In this document: positions 46,566-57,740 of the stretch, piece by piece
How positions within the stretch are numbered: position 1 is the stretch's first letter
Layout: every line of letters begins with the position of its first letter
NCBI RefSeq assembly: GCF_011386835.1
Contig: NC_088791.1
Span: 50,425,498 to 50,489,497, forward strand
DNA from: Chrysemys picta bellii
Taxonomy: Eukaryota > Chordata > Testudines > Emydidae
DNA length: 64,000 nucleotides
Direction: 5' to 3'
Notes under the pieces: model-generated
What the model was told of the DNA's origin: nothing
The model's database searches: none
The model's input: only the letters and a program-made list of their open reading frames with translations
Made by a program: the position numbers and the translations under genes

Positions 46566-46891
46566 AAAAAGAAGAACAGGAGGACTTGTGGCACCTTAGA
46601 GACTAACAAATTTATTAGAGCATAAGCTTTCGTGGACTACAGCCCACTTCTTTGGATGCATATAGAATGGAACATATATTGAGGAGATATATATACACAC
46701 ATACAGAGAGCATAAACAGGTGGGAGTTGTCTTATCTCCTCAATATATGTTCCATTCTATATGCATCCGAAGAAGTGGGCTGTAGTCCACGAAAGCTTAT
46801 GCTCTAATAAATTTGTTAGTCTCTAAGGTGCCACAAGTCCTCCTGTTCTTCTTTTTGCGGATACAGACTAACACGGCTGCTACTCTGAAAC
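46566..46891. mobile_element. Penelope-like element tail inserted as a hairpin
   Basis: A 14-bp target duplication CTCTCTTTATTAGC lies at 46552-46565 and 46892-46905. The insertion is two copies of the Penelope 3' tail in inverted orientation, joined at about 46728-46736 with almost no spacer. The 35-bp extension (complement of GTTTCAGAGTAGCAGCCGTG...) is present only on the right. It contains no coding sequence. Arms differ at only a few positions, so it is probably young. Confidence 0.88.
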
Positions 46892-46905
46892 CTCTCTTTA
46901 TTAGC

Positions 46906-47750
46906 TAATAAATCATTAGTTAGTTTACTAAAGGATTGGCTATCAGTGTGCGTTTTGGTGTGAGACCCAGAACACCCATTGACCTGAGTTAAGTGACTGG
47001 CCCTTTGGGGCTGAGATTAACCTAATGTGTGGTGATTTTTAGTTTTAATAACCTTTCATCACAGAATTCCAGTTTGCCTGAGTGGCAAGATGCACAGGAG
47101 AGTCTAAGGGGACCGTCTATGGCCATGGTAAGGCTAAAATAATAACCCAGGAGTGCACGCTTGTTACTGGTTTGGTCTAATTATAGAATATACCATCAGT
47201 TTGGGGTGACTACCCTGTTTTCTGACAGTCTGACCTTAGTTTGGCACTCTCAGTTGTGAGACACATTACTAGACATCGTGACAGGTGACCTGCACCCAGT
47301 GAAGTGACCTGCAAAGGAAAATAAATTGGCTTCGTGATTTTGTTTGTTTTGTTTTGTTTGCTTCTTAATGATACATAAAGCAGGACTGAATGGATGTTTT
47401 TCTTTTCAAGGTTGGTAGTTGTGGGGCTTCCCCCATCCCCTTCTCTGTCTCTACAAAAGATAAATGTTGCCTATTTTTTTTTTTTTTTGGCTGGAAGTCT
47501 TTACAGACAGAGAACCAGTAGGATTAGGACTACACAAATATCAAGCAAGTGAAATGGAATTATTAATTGAGTTGAGTGAGGAAGTGATTTTTACCTCAAA
47601 CACCTATAAACTGTTGGAAGAAACTTGTTTTTGTTAAAGATCATCATCTCAACCCTCTCAGCTAAGAGAGTGTCAGACAGTTCAGAAGACACTGAATCAG
47701 AATGTAGTAATGGCAAGAGGTAATGTTCGTGAATGTAATTATAAAGCATT
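46906..47750. other. Unassigned stretch
   Basis: No gene. A poly-T run lies near 47475-47489 and a GTTTT-type microsatellite near 47341-47360. Confidence 0.45.
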
Positions 47751-48580
47751 TGTCACAGTTCAGGGCAACTGCATCTGGATTCCAGCAAGGGTACTCACTC
47801 TTAACTTCTGGCTCGCAAGTGTCTCCTCTCTTGGGCAGAGACACGCATCTCTCTCCTGAGTGGGCTGCCCAGTTCTCTGACTGTACTGGGCATTCCCTAG
47901 CAAAATCAGACTGCCTCAACAGGCCTGCTTTACTTTTCTCCTCAGAGATGGTAAACAGTGTAATGGCTACAGTTCCTTCTAAGCAAACACATTTATTCTT
48001 ATGGTAAAAGCATTACAGAAAAAACATATTAAAACCATAAAAGAACCTACACACATGCTAATACGCTTACCAGAGATCATCCCTGATTCTAACAAGGGTT
48101 CTGGCCAGTGAACAGTCCTTCAAACCCCACTCAGAGGGGTTTGATTACAAGTTCACTACTCCTTTTGCTGAGAACAAGAACCCTCACGAATGTGAGAGTC
48201 ACTCCTTTATCCATTTTTGGGTCTTTGAAGACACTGTGACTAGGCAGACAATGGGTTTCTGCTCAAGATGCAGCTTCCAAAGGATAGATCAGGAGGTAGG
48301 TCATTGGAACTCCCCTCCCAAGTATTTCCTAGGAATCCCACTTAACTTTATTTGTGTAGCACATTGTTTCAAAGAATACTTTGAAGCTTATAACTCTCCT
48401 CAGCATTTATATTAGCCATGTCCCCCCTTAAAGAAGTTACAGAAGTTTGGGAATAATACATAAACACTTGCATTTTTAATACAATGAACTCCTAAAATAC
48501 TTAAATTTAATTCAGTAGGTTTTAACTTAATTCAGTAAGGTTTGTCCAGGACATTGCAGGAAATTGCCATACCTGTCACA
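47751..48580 (-). mobile_element. LTR-like element, antisense
   Basis: The sequence begins TGTCACAG and ends CCTGTCACA on the + strand, so the minus strand also runs TG...CA. An AATAAA on the minus strand lies at 47992-47997, about where the R/U5 side of an antisense LTR would be. The flanks AGCATT and GTGTTC show no duplication. No coding region is attached; the assignment is tentative. Confidence 0.45.
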
Positions 48581-48599
48581 GTGTTCTCGCAGTGTTCAT

Positions 48600-49570
48600 A
48601 ACTGCTACAATTAAATCATTGACGAGCCCTCGGAGTTTGAGGATGTTTGTCTTCAATAAAATGATAGCCAGTTATTGCTGGTGGATCCACAGATGGCTAA
48701 TGACACTGATCTGGGATCCACAGATCTTGTCACAATTGGGGCAGACATTTCCCAGTGGAAGGGGTGGATCTGGATTGTTGAGTTGGGTTGCGGCACATTC
48801 TTTCCTCCTTCTCCATTTCCTGTTGTCGCCATTGGATCTCGAAGTATTGGGATCCTTGGTTGGTTGAGGGCTTGAGTTTCCCATGAGTTTATGTCAATAT
48901 TGCACTTCTTTATGTTGGCTTTGAGGGTGTCTTTGAAGTGCTTTTTTGCCTGCCCATCGTCTGTTGACTATGACTCAGCTGTGAGAACTTGACTTGCTTC
49001 AGAAGTCGATTTTCTGGAGTACAAAGAACATGACCAGCCCAACGGAGATGGTGGTAGATGATCATAGCTTCAGTGATGGAGGTTTTGGCTTGGGACAGAA
49101 CACAGAACACTGATGATGGTGTGTCAGTCATCCCACTTGATTCTGAAGAGCTTGCAGAGGCACCATTAATGATATCATTCAAGAACCTTGAGGTGTCTAT
49201 TGTACATGATCCAGGTTTAGGCACCGTACAAAGGGCAGGGATAACAACAGCCGGGTACATGAGAAGCCTGCTTTAATTGTTGATGTTATGATCTTCAAAG
49301 ACATGTTTTCTCAAGCATCTGAGAGCTACACTGGAGCATTGAAGGTGGTGTTGAATTTCCTCATCAATGTCAGCTTTCTGCAACAGATAGCTCCCAAGGT
49401 AAATGAAGTGCTCGATGTTCTCCAGGGTCTCTTTATTGATCTGAATTACGGGATCAGGATCCTGGTGATTCGGAGCGTATTGGTGGAGTACTTTAGGGGT
49501 TTTTTGGTGTTGAGTGTGAGGCCAAGTTGGTTGTAAGCCTCAGAGAAAGTGTCAACTATTTTTGGAAGAT
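48600..49570 (-). pseudogene. Non-LTR retrotransposon endonuclease/RT remnant, C-terminal part
   Basis: Minus-strand translations give decayed pieces of the end of a LINE ORF: AMIIYHHLRWAGHVL (normally I-x-H-x-L-R-W-x-G-H-V), RLLKQV, and at the C-terminus CPNCDKICGSQISVISHLWIH, a C2H2 finger with spacing C-x2-C-x12-H-x3-H (about 48680-48742). Upstream pieces correspond to the post-RT region (for example around 49200-49400), broken by many stops. This architecture is common in endonuclease-reverse transcriptase elements outside CR1. The clade is not settled. Confidence 0.72.
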
Positions 49571-52500
49571 CAATTAAATAGTAGAAGTATGACTATTTGC
49601 ACCATTTGTTGGGGTAGGCTAATAGTATTCTTGTTCCTGTGGAAATATCTAGTTTGTTAAGGGAAGCAAGCAAAGATTACCTTTGTTTTAGGATCTGTTG
49701 GGCCAGATCCTGGGGTTGTGACAAGTGGCACACAGCACAGATTACAGGCTGGTGATACAAAGGTGGCATAAACCTCAGCTTTGCACTCTTCTGATCCTAA
49801 GGCAACAGTCTGCAGAGTCAGCTCCCCCCTCCCTGCAGTGTATGTTAGACCAGCCCTGAGACTGCTCTAACTCACATTGGCAAAAACAGCATGGTGTCAC
49901 ACATCCTCTCCAGAACAACCACTATTAGAGCTATTTTAGAGCCTATATTTGAACTAAGACTGCCTTCCCAGTGAGTAACTCTTACCTGCTCTTTCCCAAG
50001 CTAGGTTTTTGGGCCCAGGATGATTCAATTTACAGAGCTGTTCACCAGTCAGGGTGAACTAGTTTAACATTTTTAATCTGTACCCACCACCCTCTGATGC
50101 TTTAAGACCTGCTCCTTGTTTTGATAGCCACAACCTTGTAACTTACTGCTGTGTGTACTGTCCTCTGCTGGATGGAATGTCAGACCTGCTCCAGGGTGTG
50201 TGATTATGTCACTCCCTAGGGCTGCTCCACACAGAAATTAAACCCTAATCTTAGTACAACTAATAGAGATTATAGGCCAGATTCTAATTTCTGCGAGGGG
50301 GAAAATGCTGGGGGGAAAAAAGGTGGCAGAGCCCTTTCCTGCACAGCTGCTCTCCCTTTCCCTCATGTAGGGTGCATGTCATAGGAAGGAAGGGTCATGT
50401 TAGGGGAAGGTGTGGGGAGTGGCCGAGCTCCGTTCCACTATGCCCAATCCCCCATTGCCATAAGGTTCTACCATACTGCAGTGACATAAATTAACCTGAA
50501 GACTGCTCTAGTTTATGTGGTGCTGCATCAGTGTAAACCAGCTTATAGGACAGAGAACTCTAATTGGCTCCCAGGTGTCCTCCCTACCTCAGCCCTCGCA
50601 AAGGGAAAATGTATCCATAGCTCTTTTAACTCAAGTGTAAGAGACCTCAGTTTTTAAAGTAAAATCCTGCGTTCCATCTCAAATTTAATTCAAAGTTTTA
50701 GGCCTGATCTACAGGACACTTCAAGTGCTAAGTCCAAGCTACCTCAATGTATGGCCATCCAATACAGCTATGCTACATTCCTTTCCCTTGTTATCAGGCA
50801 TTCCAGACAATCTCCACTTCACTGCACCATGTGAATATTGTGGCTAAAGTAAGGCTCCTAAATCCATATTTAGGGACCTACCTGAATGGCTTGATTTCCC
50901 CAATGGGAGCTGTTGTGTGCCCAGTGCTTTTGAAAAATCAGGCCATGTACAGACAACCCACCAAATCATTAGACACCCCTTTAGAAGTACCTCCAATGTG
51001 AATAAAATTTTAAGTAGGCTCTCAAAATATTCTACAGTATCTATTATCTTACCCCAGAGTTCTAAGTAATCTTTATCTCTTCCAGAGTCAATACTTTAAT
51101 TTACACTATTTGCATCTCTGAATCATTTTCTTGAATAAAGAAATTACTAACATCTGTTTAAATACCAGCCCATTAGCTCTGCAACCACATGGAATTTTTA
51201 CCCAAACCTGATAGTTTAGAGCTAAAATGTGAGCTTTAAAATGACACTTATCCTGAGCGTCTGCTAACTGCAATCTTTTAAATGAGGGATGAACTGCTGT
51301 CATACTGGAGAAAGAAAGCTGATTCAAATCATTCATTATTTGGGAAATGAGAGCCCTCTTAAATCCATCAGCATATTTTGAATGAACTCTTAAGGTGTTT
51401 TTACAAAGAAGCTAACTATTCCTAAATACAGCTGTCTGTGTCAATGTAACCATCTCTGGCTTTGTCTCTAGATTTTGTAAACAAGACTCTGCCATTTATT
51501 TTTAAATTAATAATGTTATCATTTTGCTTTGAAAGAAAGAAAAACATTCTGGAAGTATTGCATAAGTACTTTTTATCATTGCTTTCAGCATCAAATTCCA
51601 TCAAATAATTAATAATTAACAGATTTGTATTTTGGGGAGGTAGTTCTTCCTAGTGAAGGAGTCCAGCTTTTGGTGGGAACCTAACATAGCTGATAAAGCA
51701 ATGCTGATCATAATCAAAATAAGTTTTTAAAAATAATCGGTGGAGGGAAAAAATCCACAGAAAATTGCAAAGTTCTTTTGTAGGCCCTTCATGTGGAATA
51801 CACATATTCTTCACATACTGTGCTGCAACTTTCACTCGGAATGCTCTCCGCTGTCCACTCCTTGGTCACATGGGGCCTAATCCAAAGCCCACTGAAGGCA
51901 ATGCAAAGATACCTGTTGAGTTTGGATCACACTCATATAGTAGCAACATGGAGAGTGGCTTTTCTCTGTGCATAGTTTCATGCAGTATGGGAATGTGGGT
52001 TGCAAACCAACAGGGCTCCCTCCCCCTTTCTGCAGGGATATGGGTGATAGATCCACTAGCTCCAGCTCCTGCCAAGTTACACCCAAACAAACCTGTATGC
52101 CATGGCATAGCTAGGTCCCTCCCCAGCACAGCAGATTTCCACCAGTTGGTCTGTGGTTGTGCTGAAGCCTCCAATCAACCATTGGTTGATTTATAAAAAA
52201 GGATTGTTTTCAAGTAATTTTGGCCATGTATTCATGAGATGGAAATGCATTGACTGGCTCTCTGAGCTAATCAACTGATATGCTGACAAAGCTTGCACTG
52301 TATGTACCCTGATGGGGGCAGCACAGCTACAATCTGACACACTTTCTTCCCCCACTCTGAAGAGGTAGGAAGGGAGGCATCCTCACATTCGGCCATATGC
52401 TCCACTTTGTAGTAAAAAGGGATGGAAACTGCTAAGATCATCACCATGTTTCTATGAAACTAAATTAATAAATTAATACCCATCCTGCCAACTAGCTATG

Positions 52501-52900
52501 AGAAGAAGAAAAAAACGTTTTTACCAACTGGCAATGGACCTGGCTAGAAACACCTGCTGAGGAAATAGTAAAACTGTGGATATTTGTTGGAAGATGGGTA
52601 TGGCACTATGACACATGGAAAAATCCGTAAAAGGACATTAAAAGGATGATAAGTTTACAGCCCTTTGGAGTATCTAGATTATGAGTGGTAAAGTGGCATA
52701 GCAGCATCCCAAGTAACAGAGTTCCTTCACTTTAGAGCATACTAGCCATGGATCACATGGCTCTTTAGTATTATAATTCAAATGCACATGGCCAGATATT
52801 GCTTCCCAGACTAATGTGTGGAGTCAACCATCTCCAGGTGGAAAGGGATGGGGGTGGTAAGGAGAGGGTGGTACCAGGCCATCTTCACACTCTGTCCATC
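49571..52900. other. Unassigned stretch
   Basis: No gene. At about 50840-50945 a phrase (GGCTCCTAAATCCATATTTA, then TGGGAGCTGTTGTGTGCCCA) resembles the amniote module also seen near 32600 and 58850. Open frames around 51765-52196 on both strands look accidental. Confidence 0.4.
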
Positions 52901-52904
52901 TTGG

Positions 52905-53045
52905 CATCATTATTATTATGTCTATTACTATAGCACCTAGAAGCCCCAACCATGGACCAGGAACCCATTGTGCTAAATGCTGTACGAACACAGAAAAAAT
53001 AAAAGATAGTTCCTGCCTCAAAGAGCTAACAATCTAAAGACAGGA
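52905..53045 (+). repeat. Ancient retroposon tail (MIR/L3-like)
   Basis: TATTACTATAGCACCTAGAA, then CCATTGTGCTAAATGCTGTA and AGTTCCTGCCTCAAAGAGCT, is a recognisable old amniote repeat. Diverged copies lie at 22128-22225 (same strand) and about 34955-35040 (opposite strand). The family name is uncertain. Confidence 0.6.
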
Positions 53046-53338
53046 GACAACAGATTGGGGGATCACAAGGAAACGATGTGGCGGTATGGGACAGCATGAT
53101 AGTTGTACTCTCAGCTTGACAGACAGTGCGGTCAGCATACCAGAAGATAGTTAAGTTTATTGTAGTCATCCTGACAAAAGAACATTCTAAGGAAGTATTA
53201 GAAGGATGATAATGAGGTGGCTTTGTGGATGTTTACAGAGAGCTCTGTCCAACCATGAGGGGCAGCATGGGAAAAAGCACAAAGATGCTGGTTTGAAAAT
53301 TTAACAAATGGACAATGAAGGCTGGAATTATGGACCAA
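53046..53338. other. Unassigned stretch
   Basis: No gene or recognisable repeat up to the transposon end at 53342. Confidence 0.4.
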
Positions 53339-53707
53339 TAACACTGGTCTACAATTTTTGAGAAGTCGTCTGCTTCAGAGATAAAATGTGCTATTTATTA
53401 GGTATTTTGATGTGCTGAATTCAAATATGACAATTAAAACAACTGATTGGCTACTGTTTCTAAGATATTTAAGATTTTACATTTTATGTCTATGTATATT
53501 GTGTAGATAGTAGAGTTTTAATCATAAATTGTAAACCTAGGTCTTTTCATGTGTTTATGGTTGCTTTACATGATAATATTTCACCTGTCCTGTTTATGTA
53601 ACACTTTAAAAATCAGCAAAAGGGTTATATAAATAAAATTTATTAGGAAACAAAAGGCAAAAAACTATTATGTACATAGTTTAGTCCTATTCAGTGTCTA
53701 CTCAGCG

Positions 53708-55310
53708 CTACTTGGGTTGTCTCTTGTATTCATTAAATGGAGCATCTCTTGTCATAGTCTGCAAGCATTGATGGGCTCCATTTGCCCTGATAGTGTTTCT
53801 CCATTGTTGCAATGTCCTGGTGAAACTGCTCGCCGTGCTTGTCGCTCACTGCTCCGCAGTTCAGTGGAAAAAAATCTAGATGAGAGTGCAAAAAATGTAT
53901 CTTCAGTGACATGTTGCAACCAAGGCTTTTGTATGCCTTCAGGAGATTTTCCACCAACAACCTGTAGTTGTCTGCCTTGTTGTTTCTGAGAAAATTTATT
54001 GCCACTAACTGGAAGGCTTTCCATGCCGTCTTTTCCTTGCCACGCAGTGCATGGTCAAATGCATCATCTCAAAGAAGTTCACAAATCTGAGGACCAACAA
54101 AGACACCTTCCTTTATCTTAGCTTCACTTAACCTTGGAAATTTTCCACGGAGGTACTTGAAAGCTGCTTGTGTTTTGTCAATGGCCTTGACAAAGTTCTT
54201 CATCAGACCCAGCTTGATGTGTAAGGGTGGTAACAAAATCTTCCTTGATTCAACAAGTGGTGGATGCTGAACGCTTTTCCTCCCAGGTTCCAATGACTGT
54301 CGGAGTGGCCAATCTTTCTTGATGTAGTGGGAATCTCTTGCACGACTATCCCATTCGCAGAGAAAACAGCAGTACTTTGTGTATCCAGTCTGCAGACCAA
54401 GCAAGAGAGCAACAACCTTCAAATTGCCACAAAGCTGCCACTGATGTTGGTCATAGTTTATGCACCTCAAAAGTTGTTTCATGTTGTCATAGGCTTCCTT
54501 CATACGGACTGCATGACCAACTGGAATTGATGGCAAAACATTGCCATTATGCAGTAAAACAGCTTTAAGACTCATCTTCAATGAATCAATGAACAGTCTC
54601 CACTCATCTGGATCGTGAACAATGTTGAGGGCTGCCATCACACCATCGATGTTGTTGCAGGCTACAAGAGCACCTTCCATGAAGAAGAATGGGACAAGAT
54701 CACGGAACATGGAAACCCTAACATCACCTGCCAGGAGATTCCACTGCTGTAGTCTGGAGCCCAACAGCTCTGCCTAACTCTTGGGTAGTTCATTCGGTTC
54801 ACCTTGTGTTATGAGGTGTGGTTCAGAGGAGGAGGATGGGAGAAAATGTGGGTCCTGTGACATTGATGGACCAGAAGTTTCATCCTCTTCCTCTTCCTCG
54901 TCTGACTCAAGTGAGAATGATTCTGGTGCATCAGGAACCTGCAGTCCTTCTCCGTGGGGTACTGGGCATATAGCTGATGGAATGTTTGGATAATGCACAG
55001 TCCACTTTTTCTTCTTTGACACACCTTTCTCAACTGGAGGCACCATGCAGAAGTAACAATTGCTGGTATGATCTGTTGGCTCTCTCCAAATCATTGGCAC
55101 TGCAAAAGGCATAGATTTCCTTTTCCTGTTCAACCACTGGTGAAGATTTGTTGCACAAGTGTTGCAGCATATGTGTGGGGCCCGCCTCTTGTCCTGATCT
55201 CCAATTTTGCAGCCAAAATAAAGGTGATAGGCTTTCTTAACCAGAGTGGTTATACTGCGCTTTTGTTATGCAAAAGTCACTTCACCACAAACATAGCAGA
55301 AGTTATCTGC
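53708..55310 (-). pseudogene. Putative transposase-like protein of the 53.3-55.8 kb element
   Basis: A single frame can be followed from about 55308 to about 53750 on the minus strand, broken by in-frame stops at 55266-55268, 54774-54776 and 54069-54071. A small frame change near 53750 leads to an end at NEYKRQPK plus stop (53708-53710). Order of motifs: FCYVCGE with two more cysteine pairs (CC-x2-C), MPFAVPMIWREP, NCYFCMVPP, an acidic D/E/S-rich linker, then CCFLCEWDSRARDSHY, LLPPLHIKLGLMKNFVKAID, LVENLLKAYKSLGCNMSLK and HFLHSHLDFFPLNCGAVSDK. The conserved H, D and E positions look catalytic or metal-binding, but that is inference. AATAAA on the minus strand lies at about 53638-53643, downstream of the stop. 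The stops show this copy is dead. Confidence 0.72.
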
Positions 55311-55440
55311 TCACTTTGGCTAAACAGAAATGTGTCCCTTTGCAAAATCAAACACTGACAAATAAGAGAGCACGACACTGTATGATTTCTAGAGCTGATA
55401 TAGGGCAATTTGTTCAGCAGAGTGATGTAAGCTTCGTTAT

Positions 55441-55524
55441 GATTGCATCATCCATGACTTCTAGGAATAACATGATGCAATTCATCTCATGTATGACGCA
55501 ATACCAGCTTTAGATTGCATCATT
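55441..55524. repeat. Cluster of TGATGCAAT-type motifs
   Basis: GATTGCATCAT (55441), CATGATGCAATTC (about 55471), GTATGACGCAATA (about 55491) and GATTGCATCATTC (55513) are four versions of one palindromic-leaning motif in 85 bp, in both orientations. They lie upstream of the pseudogene's N-terminus and inside the transposon. They may be binding sites for its protein or part of its promoter. Confidence 0.6.
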
Positions 55525-55817
55525 CACTGTTTTGCCTAAAAAGCAAGTACTGTCCAAACCCAGTCATAGATTTATTCATAGATCCAGTCAAAGATGTATT
55601 TTAGTCATTTCTGGTTTAAATTGAGATCCCTTCCCTTTATAACTCACTTATCCACCCCCATTCCCAAGTCAAGGGTCATATATACTGACCCAATAGCATA
55701 TCTTGAAAACTAGAGCCAATCAACAATTTTAAGCATCATTTTCGTTCTCAGTGACCCAGAATTAGTAAAGTTTGACTACATTTATTTCAGAAGCATTTTG
55801 GCTGTAGAGCAGTGTAA

Positions 55818-56340
55818 GTGATGGGAGTAACTATTTTGATAGTAAATGAGGGATGATAGTTAGGGTGGGGCTAGGCAGGAAAGGGCCTTGAAAGTGAAGA
55901 CAAGCAGCTTGTGTTGGATGCAAAAGAGAAGGGGGAGTCAGTGGAGGACTGCAGTACATGAAATATCAGAGAAAGAGCAGAAGGAAACAGGTCTGGAACA
56001 GAAAGGTAGATCTATGAGTAATCTGCATAGAGATGGTAGTTAAATTTTTGTTTGCGGATGAGATTAGCCAGCGATAAGATGTAGAGAGAGAAAAGGATCA
56101 AGCACAGAGCCCTGTGTAACATCCATAGAAAGATGGAGGGCAGATGAAGAGAATCCTATGAAGGACACACAGAAGGAGTGATTAGAGAGACAGGAGGAGA
56201 ACCAGGAGTGGACAGAATCATGGAATCCAAAGGAAGACAAGATTTCAAAGAAGGAGAGCATAGTTAACAGTGTCAAATGTGGATTGACAAGTCAAGGAAG
56301 AGGAGGATGGCGTATCAGTTCTGAGCTCTATGGCTCCTCA
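55818..56340 (-). pseudogene. L2-like LINE reverse-transcriptase fragment, antisense
   Basis: The minus-strand frame at 56064-56276 reads LSFFEILSSFGFHDSVHSWF, then LSNHSFCVSF and VTQGSVLDPFLS. This corresponds to the RT segment that normally runs W-F-x-S-Y-L-S ... G-V-P-Q-G-S-V-L-G-P-L-L-F. Flanking DNA from about 55860 is consistent with the same element. The copy is short and broken. Confidence 0.7.
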
Positions 56341-56640
56341 TCCCCACAGTGGCTCATGCTCTTCTTTGCACCATCCCACTTCCTGGAACCCCATGGTTAG
56401 CTCTCTCTGTGAGGCCAGGATCCATGCTGTGAGAAGACGCAGGCTGGGATAGGGTGACTGCTATGCAGAATACGAGGAAATGGCAATACAGCTCTAGTCT
56501 GTATTACTTTCAACACAGAGCCCCTCTATTCTTGGGAATGCTTCCCTCTCTGGAAAGTGTGTGGGGTTTTTTTTGGGGGGGGGGGGGCAGGTGGAGGTGA
56601 GCTACTGCAGCTACATATTGGGGAAGTCCTACCAGCATAG
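56341..56640. other. Unassigned stretch with a G run
   Basis: A T8-G13 tract lies at about 56566-56588. No gene. Confidence 0.4.
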
Positions 56641-57740
56641 TGTGCTGGATCTTCATTGCCAGTGAACCACTACCGCATCCTGACAGAGATCAGAACCTTC
56701 CTTACCAATGCGGGTGGTGAGCAGCCAAAGCTGGTCTGCCCCCAAAGGTGCTTGAACTCCCTAAGCTTTCCTCTCACCCTTGGAGAACAAGCCACCCAAA
56801 TAAATGGCCCAGTCACCCTTGAGTCGATTCAGTAGTACAATTTCCTGATGTCCACTATCATTGATGTCTTGGCCCCAGGCCGTCCACTCCCTCCACCCCA
56901 ACCAAGATCACAGTGATTCAGAGCTGAACTACCGCATGTGAAGCATACAAGCAGAAAGTTAGAGTGCCAGTGGTGCAAAAACCTCTCTGAATGCCCCTGC
57001 CAGCAGTAAAATAACACTTACAGGACTATGCCACTGCAGTAAAGGAAGCAAAATGAGCCATCTCCTCCTCTGTAATCAACACAACAGAATCATGGCTATA
57101 GAGCTATTTTGCAAAGTGAACTGACTAATCAACCCAGACTACATGACCCAAACACCAACCGCTGTGAGGAACTGTTGGTGATACTTCAATGATAAGATCA
57201 CTGAATATAAATGGATGTAACTGGGAAATAAAATTCCACCCTGATCAGATTGTATTATCCATCTCACCACCATTGACTGAGTTTGGGCCCCCTCCCACAG
57301 GCCTAAATTCAAGAAGCCCTGAAAAATATTAGATCCACAACCTGTAAAATGGATTTATGCTCCTCCTGATTGTTAAAAGCCAATGAAATAATTATGCCCA
57401 GTACTGAAGGAAATAATCAATGCCTCTTTCAGAGAAGCACACCTACCAAAAAAAGAAGAACAGGAGTACTTGTGGCACCTTAGAGACTAACAAATTTATT
57501 AGAGCATAAGCTTTCGTGGACTACAGCCCACTTCCAAACTCCTTGATAAATGAGATAGTATGCCCAATCCTCAAGAAGCCAACGCTCAACTCTGAAGAGT
57601 TCTCCAACTACCTTCCCATCTCCAACCTCCCATTCCCGGGCAAAATAACTGAAAAAATAGGAATCTCCAACACCATGTGAGGTCAGCCAACATCCTGGAT
57701 GCCTCAAAATCAGGATTCAGACCACAGCAACCCCCTACCA
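56641..57740 (+). pseudogene. L2-like LINE remnant, plus strand
   Basis: Decayed plus-strand pieces follow L2 ORF2 order: CEELL...FNDKIT (about 57165-57205), the Thr-Cys-Lys-x-Asp segment near 57335-57355, the PxLKKP-x-L-x-S-E-E-F-S-N-Y region near 57565-57615 (PILKKP, EEFSNYLPISNLPF across frames), and NILDASKSGFRPQQ at 57680-57730. The last two correspond to the conserved N-Y-R-P-I-S-N-L-P-F and Q-S-G-F-R-P motifs before the RT core. A short Penelope tail at 57449-57534 splits it. Confidence 0.7.
57449..57534. mobile_element. Truncated Penelope-like tail inside L2
   Basis: AAGAAGAACAGGAGTACTTG, then ACAGCCCACTTCC, is the first 85 bp of the Penelope tail seen in full at 24787, 46566 and 60103. 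It stops abruptly and L2 sequence resumes. No clear target duplication can be seen, only short A/C-rich similarity. Confidence 0.75.

Larger units (their letters stand above)
53342..55814. mobile_element. Unclassified DNA transposon (2.47 kb) with long TIRs
   Basis: The ends CACTGGTCTACA and the complement of CACTGCTCTACA match at 11 of 12 positions. About 95-105 bp inside each end lies GATTGGCTxxxGTTTxxAAGATAT (53445-53468, inverted at 55698-55721), so the inverted repeats span about 120 bp. TAA flanks both sides (53339-53341 and 55815-55817). It encodes one broken minus-strand protein of a multi-copy type that I remember as scattered in animals but cannot assign to a transposase superfamily. 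TGATGCAAT-type motifs cluster at 55441-55524. Confidence 0.8.

Noticed and set aside
51765..52196. 143-codon plus-strand frame as a host gene exon
   Set aside because: No recognisable motif, several competing frames on both strands, and no convincing splice-site pair.
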